Assembly: GCA_026552835.1 (NCBI GenBank)
Contig: JAPMTY010000125.1
Location: forward strand, 1 to 56,581
Source of the DNA: Candidatus Methanoperedens sp.
Lineage (GTDB): Archaea; Halobacteriota; Methanosarcinia; Methanosarcinales; Methanoperedenaceae
Direction: 5' to 3'
Length of the DNA: 56,581 nucleotides
Shown: positions 34,601-43,100 of the stretch, in pieces
How the letters are laid out: each line of letters opens with the position of its first letter
Numbering within the stretch: the first letter of the stretch is position 1
The notes under the pieces: generated by a model
The model's input: only the letters and a program-made list of their open reading frames with translations
Told to the model about the DNA's origin: nothing
The model's database searches: none
Position numbers and translations under genes: made by a program

Positions 34601-35991
34601 CGGGCAGCACATTGTCGGTATCAACAGGCACAACCAATTCAAGCACAGGACTATTGAATGTGATCTTGACTGCCAATACTACAACAAGTGCAGTATCCTC
34701 GACGGTCACAGCCTTCATATCCGGATTGGCTACCCAGTCGGTTACTGTTAACATGCCGCAGGGCGTGGGAGCAGGGACCCCTGTATTGACCACAATAACG
34801 GTCTCACCGGCAAGTACATCGGTAGTTGTAGGAAACAATGCAACCTTCACCGCAGCGCCGAAAGACCAGAGTGGTAATGCAATCACTGCAACAGTAACAT
34901 GGAGCAGCAGCAACACCACAGTGGGAACAATCACCGACGCAGGCGTGTTCACGGCACTGGCAGCGGGCACATCCACAATAACCGCAACAAACGGTAGTGT
35001 GAATGGAACTGCGACTGTAACAGTAACCGCAACACCTGTATTGACCACAATAACGGTATCACCGACAAACGCATCGGTAACTGTAGGCGACACTGCAAAC
35101 TTCACCGCAGCAACGCTTGACCAGTTCGGTAATGCAATCACTGTAACAGTAACATGGAGCAGCAGCGATACCTCGGTGGGAACAATCACCAACGCAGGCG
35201 TGTTCACAGCAGTTGCAGCAGGTACATCCACAATAACCGCAACAAACGGTAGTGTGAATGGAACTGCGACTGTAACAGTAACTGCAGAAGAAATAGTTGG
35301 CAATGATACCGTTGGTATCTATCGTGACGGCGCTTTCTATCTCAGGAACAGCAACAGTGCTGGCAATGCTGACGTTACGCCATTCATATATGGACTCAGC
35401 ACCGATACACCTCTCGTAGGTGACTGGAACGGCGATGGGACTGCTACCGTTGGTATCTATCGTGCCGGTGCTTTCTATCTCAGGAACAGCAACACTGCTG
35501 GCAATGCTGACGTTACGCCATTCGTATTTGGAGTAGCCGGCGATATACCGCTAGTAGGTGACTGGAACGGCGATGGAACAGATACCGTTGGTGTCTATCG
35601 TGATGGTACCTTCTATCTCAGGAATAGCAACGATGCAGGTAATGCTGACGTTACGCCATTCGTATTTGGAGTAGCTGGCGATATACCACTCGTAGGTGAC
35701 TGGAACGGCGATGGAACAGATACCGTTGGTGTCTATCGTGATGGTACTTTCTACCTCAGGAATAGCAACACTGCAGGCAATGCTGATGTTACGCCATTCG
35801 TATATGGAATCAGCACTGACACACCTCTTGTAGGCGACTGGACTGGCTCTGGCACAGATACCGTTGGTATCTACCGAAGCGGTGCATTCTACCTCAGGAA
35901 CAGCAACACTGCAGGCAATGCGGATATTACGCCATTCGTATATGGAATAAACACCGATACACCTCTCGTAGGCAACTGGGACGGACAGTAA
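31603..35991 (+). CDS. giant surface protein with Ig-like domains and C-terminal five-repeat propeller
   Basis: A 1462-aa secreted protein. The signal peptide covers about 1-30 (KNITTVLLALLLLGFAAAPA then ASA). The middle contains several Big_1/invasin-like Ig domains (for example from about 392 on) and two BID_2-type Ig domains at about 1063-1145 and 1146-1230, each beginning LTTITVSP. The C-terminus (about 1234-1462) has five repeats of about 46 residues with consensus TVGIYRxGxFYLRNSN, AGNAD and PLVGDWNGDGT. N-x-S/T sequons are very frequent, so heavy N-glycosylation is likely. No sorting signal or TM helix is seen at the C-terminus. Probable adhesin or cell-envelope component; the ligand is unknown. 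Confidence 0.88.
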   Translation: MTKKSNSFKNITTVLLALLLLGFAAAPASAANIINDLIGSDGATQAPNSTVNVFVNTTSRVGNDTVNQTYTNMRVELNFSIVFNASSLTFGGRTNLTNVTIVFPSGFTLPTTYTNASLATAGYSALHLDNLTDTRDYGFNTSSTNVTMASNAIIFSLNQTNLLNLTGGYPMPGNGTLNATSGLGLNTLYINVTNVTMPSTAGVYSINVSAFNQTNGMGTNFTLVNLTVISDTRVPTINSVTFLNGSTGIGSRFDASNKIFNVTQNATRIPIQFMVNESNLLNSGVNFTSINVVIDSGTANVKQLLLNGVWPYGDQNPVQVGPLVKVANTVNNDTRNATVSISDVMWGPLANLTAGNTTQGTAHTLTISAQDNSTNVATNYSLTFFVPRLILGANRSGDVVADGLSGSSVEIRAHLLNPDGSALAAKAISFSSDANVSFNPSSVTMDGAGNAISIATFTSAGTHTISAFADNAQQNIAVVTQAAVTGAKMGINGNTAVTSASLVANGSDTVNITVQAVDTSGNAVLKSGLAVNVFETTGQGITATPLSGATDTNGQFNVTLTSNTTSGISLIFNSNIQTTAGTTATALNTVSVTFATGSPRRMGANASVDINSFHNSINTVDDVVGVGIVSPGANVTIDSLVAGNSTVIMANLSDDGGHAIVGSTVNFALQGAGSLSATSAVTNASGYATVTYISGTTVGNGTGVINISSASNHSLFTNVNVDTTNGSANQVVLIANRTGLATGTKAALNASIKDQYGNAVNYTGRNITFSVITGSTLGTLDKTFMLTDEKGTAYFNFTAGSTAGTVVLQANVTNLLLPGSPGNLTNITITIGVPDSLTLSLNKTNMPTTANADQGSPVVATAQLTSGGVAIGSPNVNITFLITRGSMFQKAGSDGLNTSNNGTSITVKTNNTGLAQVQINGSGSVEIVTLAASDIDNTSIPTQTASVTFTGVASSFTITNSSVGAPSTAGIRNTNITVQLLDSAGNSVGQASTVIFTVSAGSTLSVSTGTTNSSTGLLNVILTANTTTSAVSSTVTAFISGLATQSVTVNMPQGVGAGTPVLTTITVSPASTSVVVGNNATFTAAPKDQSGNAITATVTWSSSNTTVGTITDAGVFTALAAGTSTITATNGSVNGTATVTVTATPVLTTITVSPTNASVTVGDTANFTAATLDQFGNAITVTVTWSSSDTSVGTITNAGVFTAVAAGTSTITATNGSVNGTATVTVTAEEIVGNDTVGIYRDGAFYLRNSNSAGNADVTPFIYGLSTDTPLVGDWNGDGTATVGIYRAGAFYLRNSNTAGNADVTPFVFGVAGDIPLVGDWNGDGTDTVGVYRDGTFYLRNSNDAGNADVTPFVFGVAGDIPLVGDWNGDGTDTVGVYRDGTFYLRNSNTAGNADVTPFVYGISTDTPLVGDWTGSGTDTVGIYRSGAFYLRNSNTAGNADITPFVYGINTDTPLVGNWDGQ

Positions 35992-36004
35992 AATATATAC
36001 AGTA

Positions 36005-36034
36005 TGTGGGGATTTTTCCCCACATTTTTTTTTA
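36005..36034 (+). terminator. hairpin plus T-run terminator
   Basis: TGTGGGG, 6-nt loop, CCCCACA, then nine T, 13 nt after the stop of the 1462-aa gene. The same stem recurs after the 1844-aa gene. Confidence 0.75.
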
Positions 36035-36172
36035 TAGTAATTTGTTAATGTCATAGACTAATTTGTCACTGCAAAGCTTTTTTAAAAAAGAATCGAAGTT
36101 TCTCAGAACTATCGTTAAAAGTAATGAGAGAAAGCGAAGACAAATAAGGTAAGAAGGTAATAGAATTACTCA

Positions 36173-39082
36173 ATGTTGAATAAATTGTCATTAACTATAC
36201 TGGTCTTAGTTTTGGCGATAAGCATGGTTTGCGCTAAAACTAATCAAAGCGATATGAAGGATGACTTATTAAATAACCATATAATACCCAATTTATCAAA
36301 TGAAAAAATAAGTTCAACTCTAAATCAGAAAATCGCAAATGCAATACCACAAGATGATATTCCTGTGATCATTTTCATGAAAAAAACTGATAAAATAACA
36401 TCAAAGATGTCAGTCCGGTCTTTGCTTTCATCAACAGTAGAATCAAATGGCGGAAAAATAGGACATAAATATGAATTCATAGATGCATTTTCAGCAAAAA
36501 TACCGGCTGCAAAAATTTCCAGCCTATCAAAGATGCCCGAAGTCGGAAAAATATACTATGATCAGATTGTGTCGCTTCCCCCGCAGCCTTTGCCAGAACC
36601 TGGTATTTTATTGACACGATCCACGCAGGCGATAGGAGCGAACTATGTGTGGAATACGTATGGGTACACTGGGACAGGCATCAAAGTCGCGATTATAGAT
36701 ACAGGCATAGACTACAATCATCCAGACCTTGGGGGAGGGTTTGGCCCTGGAAAAAAGGTGGCAGATGGATACGATTTTGTGAACAATAACGAAAACCCTA
36801 TAGATGACAATGGACACGGTACCCATGTGGCAGGAATCGTGGCAGCGAACGGCGGACTAAAAGGTGTGGCGCCAGGTGCCACATTATTTGCAGTCAAGGT
36901 ATTGAACAGCGCAGGAATGGGTAGCACCTCAAACATAATCGCAGGAATCGACTGGAGCATAGCCCACGGGGCCAACATAATAAGTATGTCTTTTGGCGGC
37001 ACAGCTGTGCCAAACGATGAATTCGCAGATATAGACTCCATCGTATCCGACTCTGCTGTGGAAAAAGGCGTGGTGGTGGTAGTAGCAGCAGGAAACGAAG
37101 GACCTGGCACAAGTTCAATAGATTCTCCGGCCTCTGCCAGGAAAGTGATAACAGTTGGCGCTTCAGATAGCTCCGGCACAGTAACGATTTCAGATGATAA
37201 GATAGCTCCTTTCAGCAGCCGCGGACCTTCTGCCTTTGGAAGGCTTGACCCTGAAGTTGTTGCACCCGGTGTTAACATACTCTCCACAGTTCCGACAGGC
37301 ACCTGCGAACTTTGTGACCCCTCCGGGTATAACAGTCTGTCCGGCACTTCCATGGCAACACCGATGGTTTCTGGTTCAGCGGCTCTTATTCTCCAGAAAA
37401 ATCCGGCTTTTACTCCGGCACAAGTTCGAGCTATGCTGATGCATACTGCAAGCGATCTTACCAGTTCAAATTATCATGTATTTGAGAAAGGTGCAGGAAT
37501 AATAAACCTCGCAAATGCATTTACATACAACATCAGCGCAGGAATCAATGGCGACGACAGGTGGGAAGAAAGCGTACTTCCGGGTTTTAGCACGATTGGA
37601 AGTCTGGCATTGAACAACAATAACACCCAACCGGTCAATTTTACCTTTTCACTTGAAACAATGACAGATATTGGAAAAGAAAATAGCATTCCATTATCGA
37701 GTTTTACCCTTCCCGGTTATGAAATTGTAGATGCCGGCAGCATCAAAACCATCAATATAACCTTTACTCCACCAGCTGGAGTAAAACCCGCAATATATGG
37801 AACAACTTTGATAGTATCTAACTCAACATATGGAACGCTCAGGATCCCTGTAGTTATCACGGTACCGATGATGGGAAGTGGTTCAATTCAGGGAACCGTA
37901 AATTATGGTACCGCTTCTACCAGTGATTTGATATACTATAAACTAAAATCATACAATGGCACTACCCTTAATGCCTATCTCAACTGGACAGACGGCAGGG
38001 ACGACCTTGACTTGTTCCTTTTTGCCCCGAACGGCGATCTCCTGAATTATTCAATATTAGGTTACGGTGTATCAGAACATGTTTCTCTCAGTAATATGGT
38101 ATACGATGAATACTGGTTAGCAGTACATGCATATAGCTTAAACAATATCGAAAGTTACAATTTGAATGTATCTTATCCATCGGGATCAAAAGGGAAGCTT
38201 GAGGTAACACCATCAATAGCACAAAGGGTCATAACAAATAATGAGATAAAGAATATCACATTCTCTATCAACAATGATGCTATTGCAAAGTCGGATATGA
38301 GTTTGAATGTTAAAAAACTGATGCCAGGCAGGAATTACTTTTCAAAAGGTATAATAGCCAACACCGGCTCGTTTTATTCACGTGAATGGGATGTTATCGC
38401 AAGCGGGATGAATCTTAATAATACGAGGTACATGAATGTAACCCTGCAGTGGGTGAATCCATCAAATGATCTCGATCTTCTTCTTGAGTATTATGATGGA
38501 ACCCAATGGCAGGAAACCCGATTTGAATCAGCACATAATAATCCACAGCTTAACAAGGCATGGGAGAAGCTGGAAAATATAGATATCCAGCAATATCTCA
38601 AAAGTTATCCCAATTTTGGCATATTTATTAAAAATAACGGAGGCTTCGAGAGCTACAATCTTACAATCAACTTTACAGACACGGCTCCGTGGAGTGGAGC
38701 GTCAGTTGACGAAACCTCAATTTCGTTGAGTCCGGGACAGACAAAACAGGTAAACGTTACAATAAATGGCTCTCAACTAACCCAGAATTTAACAGACCTG
38801 GTATTTACTATTCAGGATTCAACGGAAGATTATGCTGCAATTCCTATTAGATTGAATTTGAATGCAACCGAAATAAGAGGCGACGTTAACAGGAATGGCA
38901 TCCGCGATACAGGGGATACGACTTTAATGCTCGGATACCTCGTCGAATTACCAACTCCTCCGGAATACCTGCCCATATTGCCAATAGGCGACATGAACTG
39001 CAACGGTATAATAGACGCAGGTGATGCCACTTTAGTATTAAGAGACATAGTCGGCCTGGACATACCCAGGTGCTGGGAGTGA
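36173..39082 (+). CDS. secreted subtilisin-like protease (S8) with C-terminal dockerin
   Basis: A 969-aa exported serine protease. Signal peptide about 1-21; an I9-like propeptide about 60-135; S8 catalytic domain about 150-440 with Asp176 (IIDTGIDY), His215 (DNGHGTHVAG) and Ser393 (SGTSMATP). Beta-sandwich and two PPC-like domains follow (about 450-890). The C-terminus (about 902-969) is a type I dockerin with two calcium loops, DVNRNGIRDTGD and DMNCNGIIDAGD. The next gene, 4 bp on, encodes a cohesin, the dockerin's partner, so the protease is probably docked to the cell surface. A signal-peptide cleavage site and autoprocessing are expected by family. Confidence 0.93.
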   Translation: MLNKLSLTILVLVLAISMVCAKTNQSDMKDDLLNNHIIPNLSNEKISSTLNQKIANAIPQDDIPVIIFMKKTDKITSKMSVRSLLSSTVESNGGKIGHKYEFIDAFSAKIPAAKISSLSKMPEVGKIYYDQIVSLPPQPLPEPGILLTRSTQAIGANYVWNTYGYTGTGIKVAIIDTGIDYNHPDLGGGFGPGKKVADGYDFVNNNENPIDDNGHGTHVAGIVAANGGLKGVAPGATLFAVKVLNSAGMGSTSNIIAGIDWSIAHGANIISMSFGGTAVPNDEFADIDSIVSDSAVEKGVVVVVAAGNEGPGTSSIDSPASARKVITVGASDSSGTVTISDDKIAPFSSRGPSAFGRLDPEVVAPGVNILSTVPTGTCELCDPSGYNSLSGTSMATPMVSGSAALILQKNPAFTPAQVRAMLMHTASDLTSSNYHVFEKGAGIINLANAFTYNISAGINGDDRWEESVLPGFSTIGSLALNNNNTQPVNFTFSLETMTDIGKENSIPLSSFTLPGYEIVDAGSIKTINITFTPPAGVKPAIYGTTLIVSNSTYGTLRIPVVITVPMMGSGSIQGTVNYGTASTSDLIYYKLKSYNGTTLNAYLNWTDGRDDLDLFLFAPNGDLLNYSILGYGVSEHVSLSNMVYDEYWLAVHAYSLNNIESYNLNVSYPSGSKGKLEVTPSIAQRVITNNEIKNITFSINNDAIAKSDMSLNVKKLMPGRNYFSKGIIANTGSFYSREWDVIASGMNLNNTRYMNVTLQWVNPSNDLDLLLEYYDGTQWQETRFESAHNNPQLNKAWEKLENIDIQQYLKSYPNFGIFIKNNGGFESYNLTINFTDTAPWSGASVDETSISLSPGQTKQVNVTINGSQLTQNLTDLVFTIQDSTEDYAAIPIRLNLNATEIRGDVNRNGIRDTGDTTLMLGYLVELPTPPEYLPILPIGDMNCNGIIDAGDATLVLRDIVGLDIPRCWE

Positions 39083-39086
39083 AAAT

Positions 39087-39791
39087 ATGAGAAAATATGT
39101 AATTATGATATTATTTATTGTTCTAATCTCCTCAGCGCAAGGGGCTGGCGAATCCGTGAGTCTTGGATCATATGACATAAATGTGAACTCGGTGGTCGAA
39201 GTTCCTATTGTAATTAATAACGCGGCAGATGTTGCCGGTGGCAAAGTAACGGTTGGCTATAATTCTTCCGTGATCGTTTGTGTTGGTTTTTTGCCCGGGG
39301 ATTTTGGCGCCCCGATCACAAAGGTTGACAGTTCAGGCACGTTTGTGGAAGTTTCATCGGCTCTTGCTACCGGCACAGGTAAAAATGAAGCAATACTTGG
39401 AATCATCAAATTCCGTGGTGTTGGGGCGGGTAAAAGTGATCTTACGATTGAAAACGATTATTATTTCAATGATATAAAAGGTAATTTATACACTCCTGTT
39501 GCTAAAAACGGTTCGATAACAGTAGGAGCATCGGCATCGCAAGCACCGGTAATAGTCCAGGCAACTCCACAGAAAACGCAAAGTTCTGTGCCTTCACCGG
39601 TTCCGACTTCAGGGCAGGCAACGATAAAAACCACGCAGCCATCGACTCCACCAGCGGCATCAACACAGGGTGGCTTAAAGCGGCCCAACGAAACTGCAGT
39701 CTTGCCTGTAGAAACGAAAAAAACATCTGGATTTGAAGCAGGCATTGTAATATTTATATTGTTTACCTTGTCCTTAAATAGAAAAAAATGA
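39087..39791 (+). CDS. cell-surface cohesin protein with C-terminal sorting/anchor segment
   Basis: A 234-aa protein: signal peptide about 1-19, then a cohesin domain about 20-147 (AGESVSLGSYDINVNSVVEV at the start; GGKVTVGYNSSVI and LGIIKFRGVGAGKSDL later). A Pro/Thr/Ser linker (about 150-205) leads to a terminal SGFEAGIVIFILFTLSL followed by basic residues, which resembles PGF-CTERM-type archaeosortase signals. It would bind the dockerin of the protease encoded 4 bp upstream and hold it at the membrane. The exact sorting-signal class is uncertain. Confidence 0.85.
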   Translation: MRKYVIMILFIVLISSAQGAGESVSLGSYDINVNSVVEVPIVINNAADVAGGKVTVGYNSSVIVCVGFLPGDFGAPITKVDSSGTFVEVSSALATGTGKNEAILGIIKFRGVGAGKSDLTIENDYYFNDIKGNLYTPVAKNGSITVGASASQAPVIVQATPQKTQSSVPSPVPTSGQATIKTTQPSTPPAASTQGGLKRPNETAVLPVETKKTSGFEAGIVIFILFTLSLNRKK

Positions 39792-40026
39792 CAAAATCCA
39801 ATTTTTAAAATAATGGCATGAGTTAGACTACTTTTAAAGTGGGGAGATAATCGCAGCGCAGTCGGTGGCAAAATCTACGACGTAGAAAGATGTATTTACA
39901 AAAGTATCTTTTCCCAAAAAATTTTCCTCATTCTAAATAATTGGTAGATATTCGATATAAATCAATAACAAGCGGTGACTAAAACATTTTAATAAATTCA
40001 ATGAGCATGATATTTGTAATAAGGTT

Positions 40027-40118
40027 TAAATTGCGGCTCGACCAAACTGCGTGACCTCACCGGGTGATTCGACTTTTGCAGCTACTTTATAGCGGCTATG
40101 GCGCGTTTCACTCAAAAT
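40027..40118 (+). ncRNA. conserved structured leader, copy B (candidate cis-regulatory RNA)
   Basis: Homologue of 31475-31566, ending 39 nt before the start of the 1844-aa protein. Differences from copy A include a replaced central hairpin and paired G-to-A changes (TCGGCC to TCGACC and TCGGCT to TCGACT), while the flanking GCGTTTCAC and CTTTTGC blocks are unchanged. The rest of the 39792-40157 gap is AT-rich with no gene seen. Confidence 0.5.
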
Positions 40119-40157
40119 ATCAAAGTATATTAATAAAAAAACAAGGAAATTAATATT

Positions 40158-43100
40158 ATGAATAAAAAAACGAATGGTTTTAAAAATATATTAACTGTGC
40201 TTCTGACACTGCTGCTTTTAGGGATTGCTGTGGGGCCGGCGGACGCGGCGGCAGACATTACTATTGCTGATGCAAGAATCACAACTTCGAATAAAGTGGT
40301 AGTAACTTTTGATGAAAATGATGGAGAGCTTGATTCTATAAATTATACCAAGTGGCATATTGATGTAGGTGACAATGGAGCAACTCCATTAAATTCAACG
40401 GGCGTAGTTCTCACTAAGGCTACATCCCCTGGAAATATTACTCTAGTTTTTGCGGGGACACCCTTTAGCGACACTAATAAATCGTATAATGCATCGTGGG
40501 GTTTGTATGTTGAATCTTCAGGTGTAAAAGACGATAATGGAGATACTAATACAATAATTGGACATGCTGCTTCTATTGCAATTGCAGATGGACAGACCCC
40601 AACATTCATCGCTGCACGAACTGCCCTGAACACAATAGTCCTGACCTTCAGCGAACCAGTTGATGCAGCAGACATGGCAACTGCGGCATGGACGGTTGCA
40701 GGCGCAACAGTCATTTCAGTAACCGATCCTGCTTCAAGCACCACATTAACACTGACAACAACAGGTTTGACAAACACAAGTTCAACACCTTCCGTCTCAT
40801 ACGTTGCTGCATCAGGAACTGTTAAAGATGTATCTCCAGCAAAAAATGAAGTAAAAGACGGTTCGACTGCAAATGCATCCGACAAGGTCCCTCCGACCTT
40901 TACCGCTGCAAGAACTGCCTTGAACACAATAGTCCTGACCTTCAGCGAACCAGTTGATGCAGCCGACACGGCAACAGCGGCATGGACAGTTGGAGGCGCA
41001 ACAGTCAATTCAGTAACCGATCCGGCTTCAAGCATTACATTAACAATAACGACAACAGGTTTGACAAGCACAAATTCAACACCCGCTGTCTCATATGTTG
41101 CTGCTTCAGGAACCGTTAAAGATGTATCTGCGGCACAAAACGAAGTTGCAGATGGTGCAACTGCAATTGCATCCGACTATGTCAAACCAACCGTGACATC
41201 TGCAACTTTGAATTATGACACTGGTGTATTAAATATCACATTCAGTGAAACCATATATGCAGATTTAACAAATGCATCAAAGTTCCATCTGGACAATATT
41301 TCCGGCACAAATGATGTAAATCTAACAGATGCAACAACAACGGTTACTAATGGAACAATATTATCCTTCACGCTAACCGAAGAACAGAGAGCAGCAGCAT
41401 TTAACATCTCTGGAATGAATGGCGGCGACGGTGGAGCAATAGTATTGGATATAGATGCAGGTGGTGTTACTGATCTTGTTAATAATACAAATGATGCAGA
41501 CCTGGATAACACGGTGACTGAGACCTTTACCGCTGCTAACACAACTGCGGTTATTACACTTAACAGCACCGCTTATGTATCTGGCACAGCAACCGTATCG
41601 GTCAATGATTTCGATATGAATACAATTATAAATTCGAACCAAACCCTGACCGTGAATCTCACCAGTTCAACGACTTCAACAAACCTTACCTTGACACTGA
41701 CCGAAACTGATGTAAATTCAGGCATTTTCAATGGCACGTTCACTTTCGGCAGCGCTTCAAGCGGAACAACGCTGGGAGTCTCGGATGGCGATACCATCTA
41801 TGCGAAATATCCAGATAACGACAGCGTCTTACGTTCGACTGATGCAACATTTAATGCAGTTGCAACTAAACTTACCATTAATTCAACAACCTATGGCAAC
41901 TTAACAGACAGAAACGGCGCTGCTGTTACCCCGGCGAGTATGGTTGCAGGCGTGGCTACAGTCTTTAATATCAATGCCACTGACGCCAATGGTGTCCTGG
42001 ATACAGGTTTCAATGGAACAATGACAATATCAGTCAATGGCAGCGGTACTTTGAACCTGGCATCATATACATTTGTGGCTGCTGATAATGGCTCAAAGAG
42101 TATTTCAGTTACAGACAATGTTGCAGAGACGATTGCAATAAATTTTAACTCTTCATCTGTCACAACAAACGCTACGGCAACACAGGCAGTAGTGCCAAAC
42201 AGGCCGTATAAGCTGTTATTCAACAGTTCAATGCCTCTTAGCACACTCACAAATTCACTGCAAGTTAAAATCTCGGTTGCTGATGCCTATAATAACCTGG
42301 TCGATGCATCAAAGCTCACCGGTGATAGTTTCCCGACAAATGCGACACAACTTGGAGGAACCGATGGACTTGGCCTTGGGATCAAGTTCAATTTATCACT
42401 GAGTTTGCCAACGCCGCCTCCGGTAAGTGCTTACCTTGACACCACTTCAGTAGTAATTACAAATGCAAATGTGAACAATTATGTAGCATATGTCAATAAT
42501 ACTGTCGATGAGGTTGTTACATTGAAGGCAACAGCTGTGTTCTTCTCCCCTGCCTGCATAATCACAAATTTGTCTTTCATGGGGGCTGTTAGCGATATGC
42601 TTGTTACAACAAACAAGACCGGTAATACATCACATGCAAACAATGGTGCCAATAGCCTGGGTATAATTAACATTTCTGCACAGTTGAGGGATGCTTCAGG
42701 AAATGCGCTTACTGTGCCCAATGAAGTTATCACCTTCAATTCAGATAACACAACTGTTTTGAATGTGGCGGGACAAACTGCCACGACCAACGCCAGCGGT
42801 ATCGCTATTATTACTATTTCAACAACAAATGTTGCAGGAAATGCAGTTATAACTGCAACAGACTCCACCGGTCGTGAAGGATTGGTGACTGTTTCAACAA
42901 CAGCTATCGTTAATAATGTGAACAGTGAATTGGTTGTTAATCCTACAGCAAGGGCAGGCGATAATATAACAGTGTATGCTACCCTTCATGATTATGCAGG
43001 CACAGTAATGCCAGCAGGGACGACAGTATCGTTCAATATCACCTCAGGTGACTTGACAAGTACCCTTAACAGTGTAGCGAAAGGCACTATTGTAACAGCC

